Below are positions 25,376-34,544 of a stretch of 64,000 nt of DNA, piece by piece. Positions within the stretch are counted from its first letter, which is position 1. Every line of letters begins with the position of its first letter. The position numbers were made by a program, and so were the translations under genes. Source of the stretch: Herbaspirillum sp. AP02. Lineage in GTDB: Bacteria > Pseudomonadota > Gammaproteobacteria > Burkholderiales > Burkholderiaceae_D. The stretch is from the NCBI RefSeq assembly GCF_015767275.1, contig NZ_JADWMY010000004.1, forward strand, positions 1-64,000, written 5' to 3'. Below the pieces are notes generated by a model. The model was not told the origin of the DNA. It worked only from the letters and a program-made list of their open reading frames with translations, and ran no database searches.

Positions 25376-26181
25376 TCCAGCTCCGCGCCCTCGCCAAGCA
25401 CTACGGCAGCCATGCCGTGCTGCGCGGGATCGACCTGGACGTGCCGGCCGGCCAGTTCCTGGTGGTGCTGGGCCCGTCCGGGGCCGGCAAGTCCACCCTG
25501 CTGCGCTGCATGAACGGTCTGGTCCAGCCCAGTTCGGGTGAACTCCGGATCGCCGGCTTCGACGCCACCGATCCGCGCGCCCGCCAGGTCCGCCAGTTGC
25601 GCCGCCAGGTGGCGATGATCTTCCAGCATCACAATGTGGTGCCGCGCCTGTCGGTACTGAAGAACACCCTGACCGGCCGCCTCGGCCAGGTCCCGAGCTG
25701 GTCTTCGATCCTGCAACTGTTCAGCCGCCAGGACGTGGCCCTGGCCATGGACTGCCTGCGCCGCGTGGAACTGGAACACAAGGCCCACCAGCGTACCGAT
25801 GCCCTCTCCGGCGGCCAGCGCCAGCGGGTCGGCATCGCTCGTGCCCTGGCCCAGCAGCCGCAGGTGATCCTGGCCGATGAACCGGTGGCCAGCCTGGACC
25901 CAAAAACCTCGCGCCTGGTGCTGCACTATCTGCGTGCCGCCTCGCGCGAGCTGGGTATCACCGTGGTCTGCAACCTGCACCAGGTGGACTACGCCCGCGA
26001 ATTCGGCGACCGCATCATCGGCCTGTCCGGTGGCGAGCTGGTCTTCGACGGCCCCGGCACGGCGCTGGACCAGCATCACCTGGACCGCATCTATGCCAGC
26101 CCCGGTCACGTGCCGCACCCGGCTTCCCACGCCACCGCCACCGCTGCCACCAGCCTTGCACCGGCGATCCAAGGAACCTGA
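25372..26181 (+). CDS. phnC: Phosphonate ABC transporter ATP-binding protein
   Basis: A 269-residue ABC ATPase. Walker A is GPSGAGKST (about residues 36-44), the Q-loop lies in IFQHHNVVP, the signature is LSGGQRQRVGIARAL, Walker B is VILADEPVASLDP, and the switch His is in CNLHQVDYA. It energises uptake through PhnE. The C-terminal ~20 residues are Ala/Thr-rich and likely unstructured. It overlaps phnD by 4 bases and is followed by phnE after one base. Confidence 0.95.
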   Translation: MIQLRALAKHYGSHAVLRGIDLDVPAGQFLVVLGPSGAGKSTLLRCMNGLVQPSSGELRIAGFDATDPRARQVRQLRRQVAMIFQHHNVVPRLSVLKNTLTGRLGQVPSWSSILQLFSRQDVALAMDCLRRVELEHKAHQRTDALSGGQRQRVGIARALAQQPQVILADEPVASLDPKTSRLVLHYLRAASRELGITVVCNLHQVDYAREFGDRIIGLSGGELVFDGPGTALDQHHLDRIYASPGHVPHPASHATATAATSLAPAIQGT

Positions 26182-26182
26182 C

Positions 26183-27040
26183 ATGAACAGTCCCTCCTCC
26201 TCTCCCTCCGCCTCCCCTTCTTCGGCCGCCCCCGGCTATCTCTGGACCGGCCCCCGTCCGCAGACGCTGCGCGCCTGGCTGGGCTACGCCGCCCTGGTGG
26301 CGCTGATCGCCTGGCTGCTCGGCTGGAGCGCCCAGGGCACGCAACTGTCGTGGAGCGAACTGGCCAATGGCCTGCCGCAGATCGGCGACTTCCTGGCCCG
26401 CTCCTTCCCGCCCAACTGGTCCTTGCTGCCGGCGCTGCTGGCTCCGGCCATCGAGACCCTGCAGATCGCGCTGTGGGGAACCTTGCTGGGCGTGCTCGGC
26501 GCCGTGCCGGTGGCCCTGCTGGCAGCGCGCAACCTCAATCCGAACCGTACCCTGCATGCCCTGGTGCGCCAGGGCCTCAACGTCACCCGCAGCATCAATG
26601 AACTGATCCTGGCGCTGGTGTTCGTCTCGGCGGTGGGGCTGGGCCCCTTCCCGGGCGTGCTGGCACTGGCCGTACACGGCGTGGGCATGGTCGGCAAATT
26701 CTTCGCCGAAAGCATCGAGGAAATCGACCAGGGTCCGCTGGAAGCACTGCGCGCCACCGGGGCCAGGCCGCTGCAGGTGATCATCTTCGGCGTACTGCCG
26801 CAGGTCGCCACGGCCTGGATCGCCACCGTGCTCTACCGCTTCGAGGTCAACCTGCGCCAGGCCACCGTGCTGGGCATGGTCGGAGCCGGCGGCCTCGGCT
26901 TCGAACTGGTCAACAGCCTCAAGCTGTTCAAGTACCAGGACACCGCCACCTGCATCGTCGTGGTGACCCTGATGGTGGTGGCCGCCGATGCGCTCTCCAG
27001 CCACCTGCGGCGCCTGATCCAGGATGGCAGCACGCATTAA
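26183..27040 (+). CDS. phnE: Phosphonate ABC transporter permease
   Basis: A 285-residue inner-membrane permease with about six helices. The EAA-type loop that docks the ATPase reads EALRATGARPLQVIIFGVLPQV. Other PhnE phrases are RQGLNVTRSINELILALVFVSAVGLGPF and ATVLGMVGAGGLGFEL. The N-terminal ~25 residues are Ser/Pro-rich. The frame is open into phnC, but ATG 26183 is the natural start and gives the family length. Confidence 0.94.
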   Translation: MNSPSSSPSASPSSAAPGYLWTGPRPQTLRAWLGYAALVALIAWLLGWSAQGTQLSWSELANGLPQIGDFLARSFPPNWSLLPALLAPAIETLQIALWGTLLGVLGAVPVALLAARNLNPNRTLHALVRQGLNVTRSINELILALVFVSAVGLGPFPGVLALAVHGVGMVGKFFAESIEEIDQGPLEALRATGARPLQVIIFGVLPQVATAWIATVLYRFEVNLRQATVLGMVGAGGLGFELVNSLKLFKYQDTATCIVVVTLMVVAADALSSHLRRLIQDGSTH

Positions 27041-27092
27041 GCCCTGAGCCCTGAGCTCCCCATCGAACACCGAGAACCCCGAGAACAGACTC

Positions 27093-28190
27093 ATGTGGAA
27101 TTTCCATAACCCGGTCGCCATCCATGCCGGCGCCGGCAGCCTCGCCACCCTGCCGCAATTGCTGGCTGGCCGGCGCGCCGTCCTGATCACCTTCCCCGAA
27201 GCCGCCGCGCTGGGACTGGAGCAGGCCATCGCCGGGCTGCTCGGCCCGCAACTGGTGGCCATCGAAAACAACGTCCAACCCAATCCCGACGTCGCCTGGC
27301 TGGGCGCCATGCACGAGCGCCTGTGGCAACAGCACCCTGACGTCCCCTGCCTGATCGCGCTGGGCGGTGGCAGCGTCATCGACTGCGCCAAGGCCATGCT
27401 GGCGCCCACGCCCTCGGGCCGCTTCGCGGAACTGCTCACCCATCTGCGCCAGGACAGCGCCTTCCGGCCCGACCCCGCCCGCATCAAGACGCTCATCGCC
27501 ATTCCCACCACCGCCGGTACCGGCAGCGAAGTCACGCCCTGGGCCACCCTCTGGGATGCCGCCGGCGGCCACAAGTATTCGCTGCATCGTCCCTGGACTT
27601 GGCCCGAGGCCGCCCTCATCGATGCCGAACTGATGCGCAGCCTGCCCCCGGCCGCCACGCTGGCCAGCGCCCTGGACGCGCTGTCGCACGCCCTGGAGGC
27701 GATCTGGAACCGGCACCGCAATCCGGTCTCCTCGACCCTGGCGGCCAGTGCCGCGCGCAGCATCCTCGCCACATTGCCGGCCCTCATGCGCCAGCCCGAC
27801 GCACTGGCCCTGCGCGAGCAGATGGCGCTGGCGGCGCTGCAGGCCGGCCTGGCCTTTTCCAATACCCGCACCGCCCTGGCGCACTCGCTGTCCTATGACA
27901 TCACGCTGCGGCAAGGGGTGGTCCACGGCATCGCCTGCTCGTTCTCGCTGCCGCACATCCTGCGCCTGGCGCTGGGCCGCGATCCGGCCGTGGATGCGCT
28001 GCTGCTGGAGATCTTCGACGCCGGCGACGCCCACCAGGCCGTGGCCCGGCTCACCGCCTTCCTGGAAGCGCTGGGCGTGTCCACCGACCCGGCCCGCTAT
28101 GGCCTGGGTGAAGGCGAGCGCTGGGACGCCGCCCTGCAGCAGGCCCTGCAAGGTCCACGCGGGCGCAACTTCATCGCGGCCGCGCCCTGA
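27093..28190 (+). CDS. psrA: Iron-containing alcohol dehydrogenase, phosphonate-associated (PsrA-like)
   Basis: A 365-residue group III metal-dependent alcohol dehydrogenase. It has the NAD(P) motif [13 protein letters not shown], the family signature [13 protein letters not shown], and metal-ligand positions in [11 protein letters not shown] and [25 protein letters not shown]. Relatives in phn clusters interconvert phosphonoacetaldehyde and 2-hydroxyethylphosphonate. It stands between phnE and phnX. With no 2-aminoethylphosphonate transaminase present, it could feed phnX by oxidising hydroxyethylphosphonate, or it could remove the acetaldehyde phnX makes. The direction is inference. Confidence 0.82.
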   Translation: MWNFHNPVAIHAGAGSLATLPQLLAGRRAVLITFPEAAALGLEQAIAGLLGPQLVAIENNVQPNPDVAWLGAMHERLWQQHPDVPCLIALGGGSVIDCAKAMLAPTPSGRFAELLTHLRQDSAFRPDPARIKTLIAIPTTAGTGSEVTPWATLWDAAGGHKYSLHRPWTWPEAALIDAELMRSLPPAATLASALDALSHALEAIWNRHRNPVSSTLAASAARSILATLPALMRQPDALALREQMALAALQAGLAFSNTRTALAHSLSYDITLRQGVVHGIACSFSLPHILRLALGRDPAVDALLLEIFDAGDAHQAVARLTAFLEALGVSTDPARYGLGEGERWDAALQQALQGPRGRNFIAAAP

Positions 28191-28245
28191 TCAGCACGAT
28201 AGCCCACCCAACACTGCACACCGCCATCCGACAAGGAGAATATTC

Positions 28246-29073
28246 ATGCACACCACCCCACAGCCCGGCCGCAACCTGCAAGCCGTCATCTTCGACTGGG
28301 CCGGCACGCTGGTCGACTTCGGCTCCCTGGCGCCGACCCAGATCTTCGTGGACGCCTTCAAGAGCTTCGACATCGACATCACCCTGCAACAGGCACGCGG
28401 CCCGATGGGCTTGTCCAAGTGGCAGCACATCCGGGTGCTGCTGGACGACGCCGACATCGCCGCCCAATGGCAGCGCCACGCCGGCCGGCCCGCCAGCGAT
28501 GCCGATGTCGACGCCATCTATGCCCATTTCATGCCCATGCAGATCGCCAAGGTCGGCCAGTATTCGCAGCCCATCGAGGGCGCGGCGCAGGTGCTGGCCT
28601 GGTTGCGTGGTCAGGGACTCAAGATCGGCTCCTGTTCCGGCTATCCACGTCAGGTGCTGGACGTGCTGCTGCCGCTGGCAGCCGAACAGGGTATCCGCCC
28701 GAACCACGTGGTGGCCGGCGACGAACTGCAGGCCGGTGGCCGCCCCGGCCCTTACATGGCGCTGGCCAACATGCTGGCGCTGAAGATCGATGACGTCGCC
28801 GGCTGCATCAAGGTAGACGACACCGTACCCGGTATCGAGGAAGGTCTGCGCGCCGGCATGTGGAGCGTGGGAGTCTCGCTGTCAGGCAATGAAGTGGGAC
28901 TCACCCAGGCAGAACTGCTCGCCCGGCCGGCGGAGGAAGTGACGCGTTTGAAGCAACAGGCCGAAGCGCGCCTGCGCGCAGCCGGCGCCCACTATGTGAT
29001 CGATTCGGTGGCGACGCTGCCGGAGGTGGTGGCCCACATCCGCGCCCGCCTGGCCAGCGGCGAGCGCCCCTGA
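28246..29073 (+). CDS. phnX: Phosphonoacetaldehyde hydrolase (phosphonatase)
   Basis: A 275-residue HAD-superfamily enzyme that cleaves the C-P bond of phosphonoacetaldehyde to acetaldehyde and phosphate. The nucleophile Asp17 is in [12 protein letters not shown], where the Ala two residues on is diagnostic of phosphonatase. The Schiff-base Lys58 is in [12 protein letters not shown]. The SCSGYPRQV and [12 protein letters not shown] motifs complete the HAD core. Start ATG 28246 follows AAGGAGAATATTC. Last gene of the operon; it ends 19 bases from the convergent DUF3141 gene with no visible terminator. Confidence 0.96.
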   Translation: MHTTPQPGRNLQAVIFDWAGTLVDFGSLAPTQIFVDAFKSFDIDITLQQARGPMGLSKWQHIRVLLDDADIAAQWQRHAGRPASDADVDAIYAHFMPMQIAKVGQYSQPIEGAAQVLAWLRGQGLKIGSCSGYPRQVLDVLLPLAAEQGIRPNHVVAGDELQAGGRPGPYMALANMLALKIDDVAGCIKVDDTVPGIEEGLRAGMWSVGVSLSGNEVGLTQAELLARPAEEVTRLKQQAEARLRAAGAHYVIDSVATLPEVVAHIRARLASGERP

Positions 29074-29092
29074 AGCCCGCGAAGCCCCTGGT

Positions 29093-31603
29093 TCAGCTGC
29101 GCGGCTTGCGCGACCGGGGGCTGGCGGCGGCAGCCTTCTTCGGCGCTGCGCTGCGCTTGGGAGCAGTGGTCTTGGCCGCTGGCTTGGCGGCCTGGGCAGC
29201 GGTCGCCGTCTTGGCCGTCTTTGCCGTCCTGGCTGCCGTAGTCGGCGTGGTTGCCTGAACAGTACGGTTGCTCTTGCGCGGCGCCCTGGCGGCCTTGCGT
29301 GGCGGCGCAATGGCCCCGGCATCCGCATCGGCATCCACCGTGATCTCATCACCGGTCTCGCCGAGGGCCGTTGTCAGCTTGCGCGCCAGCGCGATCACCT
29401 TGCCGGGATCGACATCAAGGGTGCCGATCAGCAGCTCGATGATTTCCGAACGCGGGTTGGCCAGCGTCGGCTCGATCATCATCACCGCCGCCGACAAGGC
29501 CAACGCCCGTTCGCGGCTGGCGCGGTCGGGCAGCATCTGCTGCAGGGCATTCAGGGCTTCCACCGGCGCCACGGCGGTCACGCGTGCCTGCTCCTTCAGC
29601 AGCTGCACCCAGTTGGTCTGCGGCGACACGCTGGCATGCATGCCCGGCAATTGTGCCAGCAGGCGCGCCAGGCGCAGACTGCGCCGCTCGAACACGCCCA
29701 CCGAGATCATTCCCGAGATGACGATGCGGCACACCGCCTCGGCAAAGCCACCGTTGGCGATGTCCTCGATGACGGCAGTACGGTAGCGTCCCAGTTCTTC
29801 CTGCGCCCAGCGCTGCGCCACCTCGGCATCGGCCTCGCGTGGCGGCAATACGGCGCCCAGTCCATTGGGACCGAACACCTGGCGCGTCATGCGTACCGTG
29901 CGGGCGTCCCGCTGGTCGCGCCAGGCATTGAGTTCATCGGTGATCTTCTGCGCCATGCGCTGCTCGTAGCGCTTCAGCGGATGCTGGGCATCCAGCTGCA
30001 CCCGCCGGGCCCGCGCCTGCGCCGCCTGCTGGCGGATGAACGACGCCGCCGGATGCGCATCCGAAAACAGTTGGCGCTGCATGCGCAACGGGTTCAGGCG
30101 CATCAACGTATTGGCGCTTTCGCGGGTGGCCGTCATGCGCACCCAGGGGCGTACCCAGGTCTTGTAGAACTGCGCATTGATCTGAGACCACTGGCTCACC
30201 GTCGAGAAGACGGATTCCTCCTCGCGCCCCTCGGGATTGAGCCGGCGCAGATCGTCCATGGTGCGGTGCTGGTATTGCACGGTATAGTCGCCCGGCTCCA
30301 GCGCGTCCCAGCGCTGGGCCTGCTGGCCGTCCTTGCGCTCCAGCTTCATCTCGTAGAGGCCCGGCGGCAGGCTTTCGATCACGTCCAGTGAGCTCACCAG
30401 CTGGTCGTGTTCCTTGAGCGCCACCGATCCGCCCACGAAGATGCCCAGGTGCCCCACGCTCTCGTGCAGCACGTAGATGATGGTGCGCCCGGCGGCGGCG
30501 ATGGCGCGCTCGTCGCCCCAGGTATCGATGATCCAGTTCAGGGCCTGCGGCGGCGGCGTGATGTTGTCGCCCCAGGAGGCGAAGACCACGATGGGCGCCA
30601 CGATATCGCGCAGGCTGACCGCCTTGCCGCGCACCTCCAGCTCACCCCGCGCCAGCTTGTTGCCGACGAACAGGTTTTCGGTGATGGCCTCGATCTCGGC
30701 CCCGGTCATGCGGAAGAAGCCGCCCCACCAGCGTTCGAACTCCAGGAAGCGCGGCGCCTCCTGATCGACCCCGGCCCACAGGTTGTAATACTTGTTCCAG
30801 AAGGTATTGGCCGGGTTGAGCTTCTCAAAATTCTCCACCAGGCTGGCGCCATCGAAGCGGTCCGCCCCGAGATCGGCCGCCAGCGAGGCCAGCCAGGTAC
30901 CGCCCAGCGTGGCGCCGCTGTAGCGCATGGGATTCAAGGTGGAACTGCCGGCCCAGTAGGAAGCGGGCGCGCCCACCATCATCAGCGGGCCGAACAGTTC
31001 CGGCCGTACCGCGTCCAGCGTCATCATGGCCCAACCGGCCTGGCAATTGCCGATCACCACCGGCTTGGCGGCACATTGCGGATGACGGCGGATCACCTCC
31101 TCCAGGAAGCGCGCCTCGGCCTCCATCACAGTGACCAGGGTCTGGCCATCCTCCGGCTCCGGCCGGAAGGTCACGAAATAGACCGGATGCCCGGCCTTCA
31201 TCGCCATGCCCACCTCGGAATCGAACTTGAAGCCGCCAATCCCAGGGCCATGCCCGGCCCGGGGATCGACCACCACCACCGGTCGCGCCGCAGGATCGAC
31301 CGGCAGCTCCGGCGGCGGTTGCAGCAATAGCAAGGCGTAGTTGCAGGGTGCCGGCAGGTCCTTTCCGTCCAGCACCAGGGTATGGTCGAACTTCAGCAGC
31401 GGCGGCGTGCCCTGCTCCAGGTGTTCCAGGTAATCGTTGCCCCGGTCCAGCAGGGTATCGAGGAAGAGGAAACTGCGCTGCACGCAATCCTCCACATACG
31501 CCTGCACATCGCCCCAGGCCAGGGCTGGCGCGGCGGCAGGGCCGGCTGCAGCACCGGTGGCGGCATCAGGGTGGAGGGATTCAGCGTTCTTGCGACTTGC
31601 CAT
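29093..31603 (-). CDS. DUF3141 alpha/beta-hydrolase with basic Lys/Ala-rich tail
   Basis: An 836-residue protein. The first ~450 residues are an alpha/beta-hydrolase domain related to polyhydroxyalkanoate synthases: FDHTLVLDGKDL, VVVDPRAGHGPGIGG, then the nucleophile-elbow region VVIGNCQAGWAMMTL with Cys in place of Ser, and a late HESVGHLGIFVGG. A helical region follows (about 500-750), with a TerB-like feel. The last ~78 residues (about 759-836) are a Lys/Ala/Thr/Pro-rich tail like histone H1, AlgP or the PAKKA tails of PHB-granule proteins. The biological role is not established. It is monocistronic and convergent with phnX. Confidence 0.88.
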   Translation of the reverse strand: MASRKNAESLHPDAATGAAAGPAAAPALAWGDVQAYVEDCVQRSFLFLDTLLDRGNDYLEHLEQGTPPLLKFDHTLVLDGKDLPAPCNYALLLLQPPPELPVDPAARPVVVVDPRAGHGPGIGGFKFDSEVGMAMKAGHPVYFVTFRPEPEDGQTLVTVMEAEARFLEEVIRRHPQCAAKPVVIGNCQAGWAMMTLDAVRPELFGPLMMVGAPASYWAGSSTLNPMRYSGATLGGTWLASLAADLGADRFDGASLVENFEKLNPANTFWNKYYNLWAGVDQEAPRFLEFERWWGGFFRMTGAEIEAITENLFVGNKLARGELEVRGKAVSLRDIVAPIVVFASWGDNITPPPQALNWIIDTWGDERAIAAAGRTIIYVLHESVGHLGIFVGGSVALKEHDQLVSSLDVIESLPPGLYEMKLERKDGQQAQRWDALEPGDYTVQYQHRTMDDLRRLNPEGREEESVFSTVSQWSQINAQFYKTWVRPWVRMTATRESANTLMRLNPLRMQRQLFSDAHPAASFIRQQAAQARARRVQLDAQHPLKRYEQRMAQKITDELNAWRDQRDARTVRMTRQVFGPNGLGAVLPPREADAEVAQRWAQEELGRYRTAVIEDIANGGFAEAVCRIVISGMISVGVFERRSLRLARLLAQLPGMHASVSPQTNWVQLLKEQARVTAVAPVEALNALQQMLPDRASRERALALSAAVMMIEPTLANPRSEIIELLIGTLDVDPGKVIALARKLTTALGETGDEITVDADADAGAIAPPRKAARAPRKSNRTVQATTPTTAARTAKTAKTATAAQAAKPAAKTTAPKRSAAPKKAAAASPRSRKPRS

Positions 31604-31763
31604 GGACTCGCTCCCAGCGGGGGTCAGGGGAATGAAACGGAGCTAACCAGTCCATGATACGGAGAAAGGTGAAAGCAAATCGTCCGATCTCTGAGACAAT
31701 AAAACCGCTTTTCCCTGCTTTGGCCCAGCCGGCACAACAAAATCATTGCGTGGAGGAATTCTC

Positions 31764-32636
31764 ATGGAGCTCAAGAGCCTGGTGGACCAGCCCGGCAAGT
31801 TGCCGACCATTCCCAAGGTGGTGCAGCAACTGATGGCCAGTTTCAATGCCGAGGATGTCTCGGCTCAGGACATCGCCCAGCAGATCGCCGCCGATCCGGC
31901 GCTCACCGCCAAGGTGCTGCGGCTGGCCAATTCGGCCTTCTTCCACGCCTCGCGCACCATCGGCACGGTCGACGACGCGCTGCGTATGCTGGGTTTCATC
32001 ATGGTGCGCAATCTGGTGCTGGGCAACGGCATGGTGGCCGCCTTCAAGAACACGCGCGGCATGGACCTGCACCAGTTCTGGCTGCATACCCTCTATACCG
32101 CCGTCGCCTCCCGCTGGCTGGCCATGCACGCCGGCCATGCCGGTGAAGACAATGGCGACGCCGTCTTCACGGTCGCCATGATGCATGGCATCGGCCAGTT
32201 GCAACTGCATGCCGTGGCCGCAGCAGCGGTAGCGCCCCTGGACAAGCAATGCAATGTGCTCGACGACGACCGCGCCGAGCGTGAGAAAGCCGCCTGGGGC
32301 TTCCACTACGCCGATGTCTCGGCCGAACTGGCCACCCTCTGGCACTTCCCCGACGCCATGACCAATGCCCTGCGCAGCACTCCCGATCCCCTGGCTGCCG
32401 GCCGCCTGGAGCGCGCCGCCGCCTGGGTCCACCTGGGTGCCTGGGCGGCCCGCGTCGAGGTACTTGCGCTGGAGGATGCGGCGGCCCTGGCCAGCTATCC
32501 CGCTGCGCTGGCCAAAAAACTGGGCGTGGACGCGGCGTGGCGCCCGGTGCTGGTGAAACATGCTCCCGATCAGGCCGAGCGCGCCATGCCCTCCTTCAGC
32601 GAGCTGTCGGCCGGGCTGGATGCCATGCTGGAATAA
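31764..32636 (+). CDS. HDOD domain-containing protein
   Basis: A 290-residue protein that is almost entirely one HDOD domain: LPTIPKVVQQLMASFN, QIAADPALTAKVLRLANSAFF, TVDDALRMLGFIMVRNLVLGN and AMMHGIGQLQL. The catalytic HD pair of true phosphohydrolases is absent, as usual. Such proteins act in signalling, often next to chemotaxis or c-di-GMP genes, but no such partner is adjacent. Start ATG 31764 after GGAGGAATTCTC. A small membrane protein gene follows after 10 bases. Confidence 0.9.
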   Translation: MELKSLVDQPGKLPTIPKVVQQLMASFNAEDVSAQDIAQQIAADPALTAKVLRLANSAFFHASRTIGTVDDALRMLGFIMVRNLVLGNGMVAAFKNTRGMDLHQFWLHTLYTAVASRWLAMHAGHAGEDNGDAVFTVAMMHGIGQLQLHAVAAAAVAPLDKQCNVLDDDRAEREKAAWGFHYADVSAELATLWHFPDAMTNALRSTPDPLAAGRLERAAAWVHLGAWAARVEVLALEDAAALASYPAALAKKLGVDAAWRPVLVKHAPDQAERAMPSFSELSAGLDAMLE

Positions 32637-32646
32637 GGCCGTCACC

Positions 32647-32883
32647 ATGGAGACCTTCATCGGCCTGGTGCTGGGCCTGCTACGCCATCTGGCCTTCAAT
32701 GCCGTCTTCTACGCCATCGGCTGCGGCCTGCTCAAGCTGGTCACGCTGGGCCGCTACCCGCGCCTGATGCCGCTGCGCGGCGAACACTGGCGCCACCAGG
32801 TGCAGGACGTCGACCTGGTCACCCTGCTGGGCTTGCTGGCCACGGTAGCGCTGCTGATCCTGATGGCGCATTGGCTCGGCTGA
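32647..32883 (+). CDS. Small two-helix membrane protein
   Basis: A 78-residue hypothetical protein with two predicted membrane helices (about 5-30, FIGLVLGLLRHLAFNAVFYAIGC, and about 56-76, LVTLLGLLATVALLILMAHWL). They are separated by a basic loop, RYPRLMPLRGEHWRHQ. It begins 10 bases after the HDOD gene, so it is probably translated from the same message. The function is unknown. Confidence 0.7.
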   Translation: METFIGLVLGLLRHLAFNAVFYAIGCGLLKLVTLGRYPRLMPLRGEHWRHQVQDVDLVTLLGLLATVALLILMAHWLG

Positions 32884-32912
32884 CCCGCTTCGGGCGGCAG
32901 CCTGCAGCGACA

Positions 32913-33209
32913 TCAGGTCGCACAGATGCTGCAGCTATGTCCCTTGCAGTTGTGCAGCACGCTGCTGCGCCCCGCCCCGGCATGGGTACCGGGGCCGGTG
33001 GCCCCCTGACCGGCCAGTTGTTCGGCCCCGTTGCGCGGTTGCCAGCGCTGTTTGACCTGCAAGCCCACATGGCCGCCGGTGAGCATGGGTGCCGCCGCCG
33101 TCGCTTGCTTGCAATAGGGACAGCTGGTGTCGCCATGCAAGGCCTGCAGGGGAATCAGTCGTTCGAAGATGCCGTCGCAATGGCTGCAACGAATGTCGTA
33201 CAAGGGCAT
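32913..33209 (-). CDS. fmdB: FmdB family zinc-ribbon protein
   Basis: A 98-residue protein. The N-terminal zinc ribbon MPLYDIRCSHCDGIFE...SCPYCK has the paired CxxC motifs of the FmdB/CxxC_CxxC_SSSS family, first described as a regulator in the Methylophilus formamidase operon. A second small Cys/His group, HNCKGHSCSIC, sits at the C-terminus. Start ATG 33209 after AGGAGGGGAC. It is the last gene of the amide operon, 97 bases after fmdA. Its regulatory role here is inferred from the family. Confidence 0.88.
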   Translation of the reverse strand: MPLYDIRCSHCDGIFERLIPLQALHGDTSCPYCKQATAAAPMLTGGHVGLQVKQRWQPRNGAEQLAGQGATGPGTHAGAGRSSVLHNCKGHSCSICAT

Positions 33210-33306
33210 GTCCCCTCCTGAAGAATCCCGACCCGAAAAGACCCGACCGGAAAGACAACCGGCCGGGAACACACTACACACCACGCACAACAAACAAGCT
33301 CAGCCT

Positions 33307-34485
33307 TCAGCCCTTGCGCCCCCAATAGGACTTGTCGTTCAACATGCCCTTGGGCGTGATGTCCTGATCGAAGATCGAGGTCGGCAAGGCCACCGTGCAG
33401 GCGCAGTTGGGAATATCGACGATACCGCCGATGCGCCCTTCCACCGGTGCGGCCGTGAGCAGCATGTAGGCCTGGCTGCCGGTGTAGCCGAAGTGGGTCA
33501 GGTAGTCGATGGCCTTGAGGCAGGCCTGGCGATAGGCCACGGTGGCGTCGAGGTAGTAGTTCACGCCGTTTTCCACGCTGATGCCCTCGAAGGTCAGCCA
33601 CTGCTCGTAATGCGGCTTGACGATGCTGGGCATGAAGATGGGCGACGTGATGTTGTACTTCGCCATGCCGCCCTTGATGAGGTCGAAGCCGACGTGGCTC
33701 ACGCCATCCATCTCGATGGCGCCGCAGAAGCCGATCTCGCCATCGCCCTGCGAGAAGTGCAGGTCACCCATCGAGAAGCCCGCACCCTTCACATACACAG
33801 GGAAGAAGATGCGCGTACCGGCCGACAGGTCCTTGATATCGGTATTGCCGCCATGCTCGCGCGGCGGCACGGTGCGCGCGGCGACCTTGGCCATCTCGTC
33901 GAACTTGGCGCCGGTCAGGCCGCGCAGCACGGCGGTGCTCGGATCGGGCGGCTTGGCCAGGCCCTTGGCGGCCAGCGGCGCTTCGCGGCGGTTCCATTCG
34001 GCCAGCAACTCATGCGACGGCAGGCAACCCATCAGGCCCGGGTGGGTCAGGCCGGCGATGCGCACGCCCGGGATATGGCGCGAGGTGGCATACAGCCCCT
34101 TCAGGTCCCAGATGGCCTTGTCGGCCTCGGGGAAGTAATCGGCCAGGAAGCCGCCGCCATTTTCCTTGGAGAACACGCCCGAAAAACCGACCGGGGTCAC
34201 CGGCTTGATGTCCAGCAGGTCGATCACCAGCAGGTCGCCCGGTTCGGCGCCTTCGACGTGGAAGGGACCGGTCAGCGGGTGGGCGCGGGTCAGGTCGACA
34301 TTCTTGACGTCGGAGACGTCATCGGTGTCCTTGATCTGGGCATCCAGGAAGTCCAGTGATTCGATCAGGATGGATTCACCGGGCTTGACCGAGGCCAGGA
34401 AAGGCAGGTCCGGGTGCCAGCGGTTGTGGCCCAGTTCAGGCTGCTCTGCCAGCGGGACGCCGGGCTTGATCTTGAAGTGTTGCAT
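33307..34485 (-). CDS. fmdA: Formamidase FmdA
   Basis: A 392-residue acetamidase/formamidase family enzyme that hydrolyses formamide (and some short amides) to ammonia and the acid. Family phrases include HNRWHPDLP, GPFHVEGAEPGDLLVIDLLDI, GDLHFSQGDGEIGFCGAIEM and YGFTGSQAYMLLTAAPVEGRIGGIVD-like text near the end. The start is MQHFKIKPG at 34485, preceded by AAGGAGATCGC; in-frame sequence to 34584 has no such site. It is preceded by an unrelated amidase (AmiE type), so the operon encodes two non-homologous amide hydrolases. Confidence 0.93.
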   Translation of the reverse strand: MQHFKIKPGVPLAEQPELGHNRWHPDLPFLASVKPGESILIESLDFLDAQIKDTDDVSDVKNVDLTRAHPLTGPFHVEGAEPGDLLVIDLLDIKPVTPVGFSGVFSKENGGGFLADYFPEADKAIWDLKGLYATSRHIPGVRIAGLTHPGLMGCLPSHELLAEWNRREAPLAAKGLAKPPDPSTAVLRGLTGAKFDEMAKVAARTVPPREHGGNTDIKDLSAGTRIFFPVYVKGAGFSMGDLHFSQGDGEIGFCGAIEMDGVSHVGFDLIKGGMAKYNITSPIFMPSIVKPHYEQWLTFEGISVENGVNYYLDATVAYRQACLKAIDYLTHFGYTGSQAYMLLTAAPVEGRIGGIVDIPNCACTVALPTSIFDQDITPKGMLNDKSYWGRKG

Positions 34486-34544
34486 GCGATCTCCTTGGTG
34501 GTAGGTGCGTGATGAGCGTGAAGCATTGGCCAGCGAGGCAGTGC

